From contig USFG01000003.1 of assembly GCA_900553855.1 (NCBI GenBank), positions 1-64,000 on the forward strand: a stretch of DNA of 64,000 bases, read 5' to 3'. Below the pieces are notes generated by a model that saw only the letters and a program-made list of their open reading frames with translations, was not told the DNA's origin and searched no databases. Position 1 is the first letter of the stretch; each line of letters starts with the position of its first letter. The position numbers and the translations under genes were made by a program. Shown piece after piece: positions 25,551 through 33,757 of this stretch. This stretch comes from an uncultured Mycoplasmatota bacterium. Its GTDB lineage: Bacteria; Bacillota_I; Bacilli_A; RF39; UBA660.

Positions 25551-26138
25551 CTAACCGATACGAAACGCGGGTGAAAAACCTGCAGAGACGTTTGCACTGA
25601 AATCAGCCCAGCCACCAGACGAGCTTATATATATAAATATATAATCATAACTAGACCATGCATTTCTTAACCACCAATAAGAATCTTTAATTCTGCTATT
25701 ATTATTCTTTCCTTTATAATAGTCTAATAATCGTGTTTTGCTTGATGCAGTGTCTGGCCCTGTATCGCCAATTTCTGGACTACTTAATAAATATATTTTA
25801 TCGATTGATGTACAATTCGAATCACTACATACATCATAAATAAGTTCACACTTAGTACCTATTTTATTTAAATTCGTTATTGTTGATGTAAAAGATTCTG
25901 TTTTTCCGGCTTGCAATCTTAATATTCTATCATCTGATTCTCCACTATTTGTTGTTATATTAAATACTAAGTCATTTACTTTAATATTAGCAAATAACAT
26001 TGAACTATTTTTATTAAAAAATGATAAAGAATAACCTATAATTGATATAAATAATAACATTATTGTAACAACTAATGTATATTTAAATCTTTTATCATTC
26101 TTTATCATTTTAATTATATTTATAAATTTTTTACCCAA
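25551..26138 (-). CDS. membrane-anchored secreted protein with lectin-like (DUF6273-like) C-terminus
   Basis: A basic N-terminus and one membrane helix (about 20-42, FKYTLVVTIMLLFISIIGYS) anchor an extracellular chain. Residues 50-100 look like a beta-sandwich (ANIKVNDLVFNIT, LRLQAGKTESFTSTITNL), as in TasA/SipW-type matrix proteins. Residues 145-195 carry YWWLRNAWSS and end SAGFSPAFRIG, resembling the C-terminal half of DUF6273/FGE-like lectin folds (YWLRS ... GVRPAF). The N-terminal half of that fold is missing, so it may be a fusion or a truncated unit. Flanked by an inverted repeat upstream and a terminator downstream. Confidence 0.5.
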   Translation of the reverse strand: MGKKFINIIKMIKNDKRFKYTLVVTIMLLFISIIGYSLSFFNKNSSMLFANIKVNDLVFNITTNSGESDDRILRLQAGKTESFTSTITNLNKIGTKCELIYDVCSDSNCTSIDKIYLLSSPEIGDTGPDTASSKTRLLDYYKGKNNNSRIKDSYWWLRNAWSSYDYIFIYISSSGGWADFSANVSAGFSPAFRIG

Positions 26139-26184
26139 GTAACTTCACTCCTACTCTAGTGAAATTATATCTTGGGTTCCCCGT

Positions 26185-26230
26185 CAAGCAAACAATCGTA
26201 TTTTATAAAAATTTATAGAATGTTTGCTTG
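26185..26230. repeat. inverted repeat between frr and the lectin-like gene
   Basis: CAAGCAAACA (26185-26194) and TGTTTGCTTG (26221-26230) are perfect 10-base inverted copies around an AT-rich 26-base centre that can pair further. No T-tract follows on either strand, so it is not a standard terminator. An operator or mRNA 3' stabilising hairpin are alternatives. Confidence 0.5.
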
Positions 26231-26247
26231 TCGAAATTGTTTTAAAT

Positions 26248-26787
26248 CTATACTCTCATTAATTCTTCTTCTTTTGCTTTTGCTTTCTCATCTATTATTT
26301 TATTATATTTATTAATTAAATCTTGGATTTCTTCATAATAAGTATTTTCTTCATCTTCAGGTAATTCTTGTTTTTTAACATTATTACGAGCATCTTCTCG
26401 AGCATTTCTTAAGGCTACTTTGCCATCCTCGGCTATGGCTTTAACTTGTTTAACATAGTCTCTTCTTTTTTCTTCTGTTAATTCTGGTACGGTCATTATA
26501 ACCATTTCTCCATTATTTGTTGGAGTAATACCTAAATTAGCTTCGTTAATAGCTCTTTCAATATCTTTGATACAAGATCTATCAAAAGGTTTAATAAATA
26601 ATTGTCTTGCTTCAGGAACAGTTATATTGGCTAAACTTTGAATAGGAGTTGGGGCACCATAATAATCTACCATAATACCACTTACCATTGATGGATTAGC
26701 ACGTCCTGCTCTAACATTATTGAATCTACTTTCCATATTTTCAACTGCTTTTAACATTCTAAGTTCTGTTTCTTCTAATATATCCAT
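26248..26787 (-). CDS. frr: ribosome recycling factor
   Basis: Splits post-termination ribosomes with EF-G. Recognisable blocks are MLKAVENMESRFNNVRAGRANPSM-type sequence (three-helix-bundle start), YYGAPTPIQSLANITVPEARQL (hinge/domain II), RAINEANLGITPTNNG and LTEERR-like LTEEKRRDYVKQVKAIAEDGKVALRNAR. 179 residues, slightly shorter than the usual 185. It stands apart from tsf and pyrH, its usual partners. Confidence 0.97.
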   Translation of the reverse strand: MDILEETELRMLKAVENMESRFNNVRAGRANPSMVSGIMVDYYGAPTPIQSLANITVPEARQLFIKPFDRSCIKDIERAINEANLGITPTNNGEMVIMTVPELTEEKRRDYVKQVKAIAEDGKVALRNAREDARNNVKKQELPEDEENTYYEEIQDLINKYNKIIDEKAKAKEEELMRV

Positions 26788-26825
26788 AAATTTTCTCTCT
26801 TTCTAATAATAATATATCTAATAAT

Positions 26826-27236
26826 TTAACTTAAAGCAAGAATTAATATAGCGATAGTTAATCCAAGTAATAATGATACTTCAAGAATAACTGATGTTAG
26901 GATAATACCATTATTATTAACACCGTTCTTTTTTTCCATAATTAATACTTTATGATGACCCTCTTTATGGGCAATATTTTCTTCACCATAATTTAAATTA
27001 TTTTTTTGATTTATAACTTCATCATATTTATTAACTATATCCATATCAATTAGGTTATTTCTTAGATAATTGGTATATACATCTAATAACGCTTGTTCGT
27101 CATAACTAATAGTGTTATCACTCATTTTACTTATTAAATAATTAATGTATCCATCAAGAACTTTTTGTTCTTCTTCAGATATAGGGTGTCCTATTAAGAT
27201 ATTTCTAACTATTTGATTTGCATTTTCTATATTCAT
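26826..27236 (-). CDS. unknown tail-anchored protein upstream of frr
   Basis: 136 residues not matching a family I know. The N-terminal 70 residues are helical with two similar segments (EEEQKVLDGYINYLISKMS and DEQALLDVYTNYLRNNL), hinting at an internal duplication. One membrane helix closes the protein (about 112-135), giving a C-tail anchor with most of the chain in the cytoplasm. AGGAGG precedes the ATG. It follows the glycine-rich pilin gene by 12 bases and may belong to the same transcript. Confidence 0.6.
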   Translation of the reverse strand: MNIENANQIVRNILIGHPISEEEQKVLDGYINYLISKMSDNTISYDEQALLDVYTNYLRNNLIDMDIVNKYDEVINQKNNLNYGEENIAHKEGHHKVLIMEKKNGVNNNGIILTSVILEVSLLLGLTIAILILALS

Positions 27237-27247
27237 TTTTAATCCTC

Positions 27248-29656
27248 CTATCCTAGATTTGTTGGTTTTCCTATGTATGTTATTTTAGCATAACCATTTC
27301 CTTCTTTAGAACAATTTGATGTTGGGGTTCCATTATGACATTTAGTTGAAGTGGTTTTAGTAGAATTATCACTTGATTCAGAACATTCATAACAATACAT
27401 TGATTTATTAAATAATCTTGAATTGCCGATATAAGATGAACCGCCACCAGCACCAGTATGTCTTGCACTACCGCCACCATAGAAACCACCGCCACCACCA
27501 GTTTGATAGTTAGCTTGACAATGTTCAGTTGTGCACCCATTATATTTATTTCCACCTTGGCCAAATGTTCCCGATTGTCCACATATATTTCCATCTTGAC
27601 ATAAGCCGTATGATCCACCGGCCGTTTGAGTTCCACCTTTTCCGGGGTTTTTACTCCAAGTACCATAGAAACCGTTGCCACCTATATAACCACCGGCATT
27701 TCCACCTTTGCCAGATGCACTTGCACTTTCACTATAATTAATAGATCCACCACCAGCTCCTGAAACAATTAATATACTTGAAATATTTGCTGACAAATCA
27801 CTTAAAAGTCCTATTTTTTTTGCTATATGTGTTGCGCCACCGCCACCATAGCCAGTAGAATAGTTGGATCCGCCACCATTATATCCGCCACCACTTGATG
27901 TTCCTTGACCACCTACATATACATATAACGTTTCTCCTTTACTTAGTGATATAGTTCCTACACTATAACCACCATAGCCACCAAAGTATGTTGATGAATC
28001 ACTTCCTCCTTGAGCACCCCATGTTTCTAGTTTATAATCACCGGCTATTGGAGCAGTAAATGTGTAATATGGAGTGGAATTACTAGATGATGGAGCTTCG
28101 TATTCATACACTCCATCAATCAAAATTGTTATTCTTGCATAGCCATCTCCTGTATTACCAGTACCACTTCCATAATATCCGCCATTAGGATTTGGCATTT
28201 GTTCTAAATCACCTTTTGTAGTTGTCCATTTATATCCTGATCCATCAATCATTAATGTATCGGTAAATACTTTATTGCTATAATGAACACTACAGGAATT
28301 ATTTGTTGTTTCTGTTGTACACCCAGATTTTGCTGTTGTATCTGAATTGGATTTTATGGCAATACATCCGGTATGACCACTTATATAAGATGATCCACCT
28401 CCAGCTGACCCACCACAATCATGATGACAGGCTTCTCCACTTCCGCCACCATAGTAACCGCCACCACCGCCGGCACCACCAGAGGTAACGTATGATTTAG
28501 CATTTGTTCCTTTTGAAGGGCTACCGGATCCACCTTGACCAAAAATCCCTGATTCTCCCGTAGTTCTGTCAGTATTGTCGGAATTTCCAAATGCTCCGCC
28601 ACTAGTTTGTGAAGCTCCTAAACCTGACATTTTATCAATAGAAACATTTACTGCTGAGTAACCTTTTTCGCCACTTAAGCCACCTGCAGCTCCACCATTT
28701 GTTCCGATTCCGTATTTATTTAAACCGTCAGCGTTTGCTCCGCCACCTCCAGCTGCAACCATAATTCTTGAATTTAAATTATCTATTTTTAATCTTATAT
28801 CAGTGGCTCCGCCACCACCGTCATTGTTTTTGAGTTTTATTCCAGCATTTCCACCGCCATTGTAGCCTCCGTTTCCGTTTGAATCACCTTGACCACCAAC
28901 ATAAATATATATTGTATCATTTTTATTTAATTCGATGTTTCCTTTAACATATCCACCTTTACCACCGTTGGTGCCTCCACCTTTTGCACCCCAAAGTTCT
29001 ATTTGATATGTTGCTTTAATTGGTGCTGTAAATGTATAGAAGGGTTTATTTGCATCATAGCTATAATTGTAAATTTTTTGAGTTATTTCTAGGACATCAG
29101 AATCACCTGGATTACTTGGATCTGGGGTTGGATATTCTGGATCATCACCATTAAGGGCATCTTGTTTAATCTTATATGCTTCATATTTAGCAAAATAATA
29201 ATGATTACCTCTTTTTATCTTAACTATAGTTAAACAATCATTATTTTCTTCACATTTATCAACATCAGATTTATTTTCAATACTCTTTAAATAAGCAATT
29301 GTAGTTCCATCAAAACAATCTAATGAATCTAAATTTCCACAATTCGTAACTTTTTTTGTGTATAAATTTGTAAAAACATCTTTATCAATAAAATAAATTC
29401 TTTCAATACCTAAATTATCTAATACCTTATTATCTGATACGTCTACAACTTCTTTACTGTTAGTATTAATGGTATCTTTATTAAGATAAACATAATAGGC
29501 TGTATACATATCTTCAACATTATCATAATAAGATATTTTACCGCTATTCATAAATATTCTATTATAATTTGAATAAAGTAAAATCATTCCTATTAAAAGC
29601 ACACTCATTACAATAATAGTTTCTAATAAAACAAATCCTTTATTTTTTATTGACAT
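27248..29656 (-). CDS. prepilin-like surface protein with two ALK-type glycine-rich modules
   Basis: The N-terminus is a class III prepilin leader: MSIKNKG then FVLLETIIV, with Phe at +1 and Glu at +5, followed by a 20-residue hydrophobic helix. Residues about 35-200 form a pilin-like head with paired Cys. Two repeated glycine-rich modules follow (about 205-510 and 525-800). Each opens FTAPI..Y..E.WGA.GG, then YVGGQG, YNGGG and GGGGAT, as in the glycine-rich fold of the ALK/LTK receptors and bacterial Gly_rich proteins. A 802-residue pilin is exceptional; it probably acts as a tip adhesin. GGAGG precedes the ATG, which overlaps the next pilin-like gene. Confidence 0.72.
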   Translation of the reverse strand: MSIKNKGFVLLETIIVMSVLLIGMILLYSNYNRIFMNSGKISYYDNVEDMYTAYYVYLNKDTINTNSKEVVDVSDNKVLDNLGIERIYFIDKDVFTNLYTKKVTNCGNLDSLDCFDGTTIAYLKSIENKSDVDKCEENNDCLTIVKIKRGNHYYFAKYEAYKIKQDALNGDDPEYPTPDPSNPGDSDVLEITQKIYNYSYDANKPFYTFTAPIKATYQIELWGAKGGGTNGGKGGYVKGNIELNKNDTIYIYVGGQGDSNGNGGYNGGGNAGIKLKNNDGGGGATDIRLKIDNLNSRIMVAAGGGGANADGLNKYGIGTNGGAAGGLSGEKGYSAVNVSIDKMSGLGASQTSGGAFGNSDNTDRTTGESGIFGQGGSGSPSKGTNAKSYVTSGGAGGGGGYYGGGSGEACHHDCGGSAGGGSSYISGHTGCIAIKSNSDTTAKSGCTTETTNNSCSVHYSNKVFTDTLMIDGSGYKWTTTKGDLEQMPNPNGGYYGSGTGNTGDGYARITILIDGVYEYEAPSSSNSTPYYTFTAPIAGDYKLETWGAQGGSDSSTYFGGYGGYSVGTISLSKGETLYVYVGGQGTSSGGGYNGGGSNYSTGYGGGGATHIAKKIGLLSDLSANISSILIVSGAGGGSINYSESASASGKGGNAGGYIGGNGFYGTWSKNPGKGGTQTAGGSYGLCQDGNICGQSGTFGQGGNKYNGCTTEHCQANYQTGGGGGFYGGGSARHTGAGGGSSYIGNSRLFNKSMYCYECSESSDNSTKTTSTKCHNGTPTSNCSKEGNGYAKITYIGKPTNLG

Positions 29657-30378
29657 GGAGTTGCACCTCCTTTAAGTATAAAAGGGTTGGTACTTGTTCC
29701 GTCTCCACCAATTATCATTGTTTCATTATGTATATCAAATACTAATCTTACAAATACTTTTTCATTATTAATATCATCATTATTTAAATCTTGTATTTCA
29801 TGAATGGTATTTTTATCATTATCTTCTTTTATTTTAATTACTTTACTATTTGTATAATTTTTCTTGTCGGTTGCAAGTAAATACATGCTGTCTAAATTAA
29901 AGTCAGAATAAATTAATAGTTTTTTTACTTTCTCATCTTCTATTTTAGATATTTTTTGTTCATAATCATTTATAGTCATACTTCTAGATTCAATAGTGTT
30001 TACACCTTGTTTAACACTTATATAGCCTAAGATATTATTTATTAATTCTAAACTATTTAATTTAAATGAATAGTTCTTTGATATTAAACTGGCCATATTA
30101 TTTTTATCAGTTGTACCGTTATCGAATATAATATAATCTAATGTATCAGCTTGATTAAAATAACTAGATGATACACATACATTTAATCTAAAATAAGATC
30201 CTATTTTAGCATTTTTAAGGTATTTAATTGAATGTAAATCTTCATTAATTTGATCTATTTCTTTATTTAATAAAAGAGATTTTTGAGCCATATTACCAAT
30301 GAACACTAGAATAAGTGCACAAAATAACAAGAAAAAAGAATACAATAAAGATGTAGCTATAAAACCTTTCTTATTCAT
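29647..30378 (-). CDS. prepilin-like protein (minor pseudopilin candidate)
   Basis: MNKKG followed by FIATSLLYSFFLLF gives the basic head, Gly and hydrophobic helix of a prepilin, but +5 is Ser, not Glu, which is tolerated only in some minor pilins such as GspK. The remaining 200 residues are an extracellular domain without recognised motif, ending FILKGGATPCQ. It overlaps the following glycine-rich pilin gene by ten bases, so the two are made together. The ribosome site AGAAGG is well placed. Confidence 0.6.
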   Translation of the reverse strand: MNKKGFIATSLLYSFFLLFCALILVFIGNMAQKSLLLNKEIDQINEDLHSIKYLKNAKIGSYFRLNVCVSSSYFNQADTLDYIIFDNGTTDKNNMASLISKNYSFKLNSLELINNILGYISVKQGVNTIESRSMTINDYEQKISKIEDEKVKKLLIYSDFNLDSMYLLATDKKNYTNSKVIKIKEDNDKNTIHEIQDLNNDDINNEKVFVRLVFDIHNETMIIGGDGTSTNPFILKGGATPCQ

Positions 30379-30438
30379 TTACATACCTTCTAACCTATTA
30401 TAATTATATAATAAAAATATTCTAAAATCTATACAAAA

Positions 30439-30457
30439 AAAGAACAATTTGTTCTTT
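30439..30457 (-). terminator. intrinsic terminator upstream of the pilin-like pair
   Basis: AAAGAACA/TGTTCTTT with a three-base loop and a T-tract on the minus strand. It would end transcripts from the SpoVID/YsxE-like pair before the pilin genes. Confidence 0.65.
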
Positions 30458-30463
30458 CTATAA

Positions 30464-30493
30464 TTAACATAGTAAATATTATTTTCATATAAT
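30464..30493 (+). promoter_or_regulatory. possible promoter of the small plus-strand ORF
   Basis: TTAACA (30464-30469), 18-base spacer, TATAAT (30488-30493), then AGGTGA and an ATG at 30510. Confidence 0.4.
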
Positions 30494-30509
30494 AATTTAG
30501 GTGATATTC

Positions 30510-30728
30510 ATGAATTGCAATAACTGTAATAACTGTAATAACTTTAATAATTTTCATAATCCTTTTAATAGATTTAGTTCGTTTATTTTATTTTTAGTAC
30601 TTTGTACCTTAATATTTTATCAAGCAATAATAACTTTTTTCTTTCCACTTAGATGGAACATAATCATACTATTTATTGAAATATTTCTTCAGTTTTATTT
30701 ATTATTTAGAATAATATGGCCTAATTAA
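30510..30728 (+). CDS. small two-helix membrane protein with Asn-Cys repeats (tentative)
   Basis: 72 residues opening with MNCNNCNNCNNFNNF, a repeated Asn-Asn-Cys head, then two hydrophobic segments (about 25-47 and 51-68). AGGTGA is correctly spaced from the ATG at 30510; the reading also opens at a GTG at 30501. It is antisense to the last 27 bases of the YsxE-like gene. The promoter and ribosome site support a real gene, but low-complexity AT-rich DNA easily gives such readings. Confidence 0.4.
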   Translation: MNCNNCNNCNNFNNFHNPFNRFSSFILFLVLCTLIFYQAIITFFFPLRWNIIILFIEIFLQFYLLFRIIWPN

Positions 30729-31559
30729 TTTATTGGTATCTTCAATATAACTAATTGACTTACTAACCATAATAGTGTTATCTAATTCATTATTAGTAAA
30801 ATCATAAGTTTTAGGCATTGAAATCATTATAAATAATAGTGTTTTTTCATAATCTAATAATTCAAAGTGTTTAAAGTATTCGTTTAAAAATAAACTAAAA
30901 TCATATTTATTATAATCGTTTTTATATAAATTGATTAAATCAATAACTGGACTATCTACTAAAAATTTATCCCAGCTTATAAATTTGTTATTAATAAAAT
31001 GATCAATACTTAAATTATTATGATTATATACTACTCTAATTTTATCTAAATCATTAATCATTTTATACCATTTTTCTAATTCTCTTTTTAAAAAACTAAT
31101 ATTTGCTTTTATTAAGGAAGAATTAATAATTAAGATATATAATGAAGGTCTAATATACTCTTCACTTAAAGCTTTATCGAATAGATTATTATAATAGCTT
31201 TCTAAATAATTTATATTAGAACTTATATTTTCATATATTTCTTTAAAGTTATCTATTTTAACATTTTTAAAATAGCTTGTCTTATAGTGAAGTTCAGCAA
31301 GAGTTTTAGCTTCATCAATCATTTTTTGATTAATAGGAACTTCAACATCATCTAAATATTCATATACATAATTATTATCATATTCATCTATTATTTGAGG
31401 ATATTTGTTAAAATTACGATTATTTAAATAATTATATAAAGATTTAATATCTTTATTTTTTTCTTTTACGACATATTTTCCTTCATTAGTTGTTAAAATA
31501 TGGCTTTTACCACTTATTGTAATTTTAGTTGGATTAAATATTTCTCTATAATTCTTCAT
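30702..31559 (-). CDS. CotS/YsxE-like pseudokinase
   Basis: 285 residues with the aminoglycoside-phosphotransferase-like layout of the CotS/CotI/YsxE spore-coat family. An N-lobe has GKYVVKEKNKD (Lys of the ATP site region), the hinge is YVYEYL, and the catalytic-loop position is VYNHNNLSIDHFI, followed by FISWDKFLVDSPVIDL. The HGD catalytic Asp is replaced (HNN), so phosphotransfer is doubtful. It follows the SpoVID-like gene with a 14-base overlap, matching the spoVID-ysxE pair of Bacillus. Confidence 0.65.
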   Translation of the reverse strand: MKNYREIFNPTKITISGKSHILTTNEGKYVVKEKNKDIKSLYNYLNNRNFNKYPQIIDEYDNNYVYEYLDDVEVPINQKMIDEAKTLAELHYKTSYFKNVKIDNFKEIYENISSNINYLESYYNNLFDKALSEEYIRPSLYILIINSSLIKANISFLKRELEKWYKMINDLDKIRVVYNHNNLSIDHFINNKFISWDKFLVDSPVIDLINLYKNDYNKYDFSLFLNEYFKHFELLDYEKTLLFIMISMPKTYDFTNNELDNTIMVSKSISYIEDTNKLIRPYYSK

Positions 31560-32256
31560 TTGGAATTATTAGTTTCATATTTAATTCTAAATTCTCAAAT
31601 GAATTATATTCTTTTAAGGTATTAACACTTATGTTATATTTTTTGGTTATGCTTTCGATTGAATCACTTATTCCGACAGTGTGAATGTGATATAAAACAT
31701 ACTCGTCTTCTTCATTAATTGAATTAATTAACATATTCTCATCTATTTTATTATCTTCTTTTGGTTCTTTAATTTCTTTTTCTTTTTTAGGAGTCAATTC
31801 ATCACTTGCTACTAGCATAGGTATATCATTTTTATATTCTTGTCTATCTTCTCTTAAATCGATTACGTCTACGTCTTCTTTCTTTTGTTCATTTAAGAAA
31901 TCATCTAATTTTTCAGCACTTTCAAATACTTTAATCCCTTCTTCTGCTGTTACAATATATTCAATATGAACACTTAATTCATCATAATTGTTAAAATTAT
32001 AATTAAAATCATTTATCTCTAACTTAATAGTATCTAAATTAATGTTAGATTTTAATTCATGTTTAAAAGGTATTTTGAAACTAAAATCTTCCTTATTAAT
32101 ACTTATTTCATGTAATCTATAACTTCCAGAAACTATAAATTCACCAACTAAATTACTTCCTTCAATTTTAGAGTCTTGTTCAATTGAAATTGATGTTATT
32201 TCATATATTTTTGATTTAAATAAAAATTCTTTATCCAAAGTAAATACTTCGTTCAT
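31546..32256 (-). CDS. SpoVID-like spore coat morphogenetic protein (SPOCS-like plus LysM)
   Basis: The first 125 residues form repeated beta strands with the SPOCS/DUF3794-like pattern (GEFIVSGSYRLHE, KIPFKHEL). An acidic linker follows (about 135-185), then a C-terminal LysM module (about 190-236; YHIHTVGISDSIESITKKYNIS and LKEYNS, ending LIIPN). This order equals SpoVID and SafA-type coat attachment proteins, which bind cortex glycan through LysM. AAAGGAAA supports the ATG at 32256 rather than the upstream one. At 236 residues it is less than half of Bacillus SpoVID. Confidence 0.65.
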   Translation of the reverse strand: MNEVFTLDKEFLFKSKIYEITSISIEQDSKIEGSNLVGEFIVSGSYRLHEISINKEDFSFKIPFKHELKSNINLDTIKLEINDFNYNFNNYDELSVHIEYIVTAEEGIKVFESAEKLDDFLNEQKKEDVDVIDLREDRQEYKNDIPMLVASDELTPKKEKEIKEPKEDNKIDENMLINSINEEDEYVLYHIHTVGISDSIESITKKYNISVNTLKEYNSFENLELNMKLIIPNEEL

Positions 32257-32302
32257 ATAATCATTTTCCTTTCTTTTCAAAATAATTATATGAATAGGAA
32301 AA

Positions 32303-32334
32303 AAAGATATTCGCGAATATTCTTAAATATCTTT
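32303..32334 (-). terminator. intrinsic terminator of C39-like peptidase gene
   Basis: AAAGATAT/ATATCTTT outer stem with a self-complementary ATATTCGCGAATAT in the same region and a run of seven T on the minus strand. Confidence 0.7.
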
Positions 32335-32346
32335 ATATTTTTTACG

Positions 32347-33678
32347 CTAATTAGGATAATAAATTGCTCTTTTACCATAAAGATTATATATTTTTTCTAA
32401 TTGTTTTCGATTATAACTTTCTATCTTACCTGTATAAGAATCGGATACAAAAACTTTGTTTTTATTATATCCAATTACAACGACACTATGCAATTTACAT
32501 ATCCAATTAATTTTTTCACCCGTTGGTTTATAAATCCAGTTTGTACATATATCGGTATTTTGCATATTAACTGATGCCCAAATTTGGACAGGAATTCCTT
32601 TTTTTACTATTTCTAATACAGCTTCTAAAGAACGTCCTGTATAATCAACAATACCTGATTTAAATTTATTAGCTACTTCTATTATTGGCTTTTGATAGAC
32701 ACCATAACCGTGTTCATCAGTTGGATCTCCGACAAATTCAATTTCAGGATTACCACCATAATAAATACCATCTTCATAATGAGGTCCATCGCCCTTTTTT
32801 AAAGTATTAACTATTTGACTCATACTAACATTAATTTTATAAAATCTAAGCAAGTTATATAAGGCAGAACTTTCACATCCATTAGGATAATCTGGATATT
32901 GATAATAAGTAGGAAAATTATCTATTTTATATGTAATGTCTTTTTCAGTAATTGTTATATTTCGGTATTTAGTAGTTTTATTTCCAAGTTTATCTTCTGC
33001 ATAATATTTTATTTTATAATTTCCCGGAACATCATATTTGACACTGCTATCATCAACTGTAAAATTAACCTCACCAAATCTCTTATCAACTGCTTTAACA
33101 TTAGAATATAAATTATATTTATTTCCAGCCTCTAATGTAATATTTTTTAATCCGCTAAATACGGGTGATTCTGTATCCTCTATAATGGTTAATTTAGTAT
33201 TCCCTTCAAATTTATTATTATAATTATCATATATTTTAATTAGTACTTCTTGAGTTCCTAACTCTTTTTTTAGCAATAACTCATCATATTTATACAAAGA
33301 CAAATCAATATCATTGACTATAAAATCTTTAATAGAGGGTAATTCTTCATCAATGTACATTGTAACTTCTTTTAACTCTATTTTATCTATAACGTTATCA
33401 TATATAATTAATTTTGATATGTACTCATTATTATCAACTATAATTTTAATTTCATAATTACCTATTTCTTTAATATTTTCTAAGTCTTGATCGCATTTAA
33501 CATTTTTAATATCTTCTTTTAGAAAATCATTAATTGTAATTGTTTCTCCATAAGGTTTTATAACTTCTTTTATTATTAATTTATCAATATTGATTCTTTT
33601 AACAATATTTAATAATAAAATGGATAGACTTATACAAAATAAAACTATAATTATTAATATCCAACTTTTTTTCTTCAT
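32347..33678 (-). CDS. membrane-anchored C39-like cysteine peptidase with Ig-like domains
   Basis: One N-terminal membrane helix (about 5-24) leads to an extracellular chain. Residues 30-165 hold beta-rich repeats. Residues 170-247 are a bacterial Ig-like/DUF5011 domain (NITLEAGNKYNL, DVPGNYKIKYYAEDKLGN). The C-terminal 180 residues are a peptidase_C39_2 domain: YPNGCESSALYNLLRFY (nucleophile Cys), KLHSVVVIGYN (His) and VFVSDSYTG (Asp). Such proteins process or remodel surface proteins; the target is unknown. 443 residues. Confidence 0.75.
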   Translation of the reverse strand: MKKKSWILIIIVLFCISLSILLLNIVKRINIDKLIIKEVIKPYGETITINDFLKEDIKNVKCDQDLENIKEIGNYEIKIIVDNNEYISKLIIYDNVIDKIELKEVTMYIDEELPSIKDFIVNDIDLSLYKYDELLLKKELGTQEVLIKIYDNYNNKFEGNTKLTIIEDTESPVFSGLKNITLEAGNKYNLYSNVKAVDKRFGEVNFTVDDSSVKYDVPGNYKIKYYAEDKLGNKTTKYRNITITEKDITYKIDNFPTYYQYPDYPNGCESSALYNLLRFYKINVSMSQIVNTLKKGDGPHYEDGIYYGGNPEIEFVGDPTDEHGYGVYQKPIIEVANKFKSGIVDYTGRSLEAVLEIVKKGIPVQIWASVNMQNTDICTNWIYKPTGEKINWICKLHSVVVIGYNKNKVFVSDSYTGKIESYNRKQLEKIYNLYGKRAIYYPN

Positions 33679-33757
33679 TCTATTCCTCTATCTTTATCTT
33701 ATAACAATAATATATCACGTTTTTTGAACGACTTTTATAAATTATGTATTATTTTGA

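Noticed and set aside
27280..28602. Several open frames (His-rich plus-strand, Val-rich minus-strand) inside the glycine-rich pilin gene
   Set aside because: Repeated GGN codons read in other frames or strands produce Val, His and Thr runs; the main frame has clear domains and a ribosome site.
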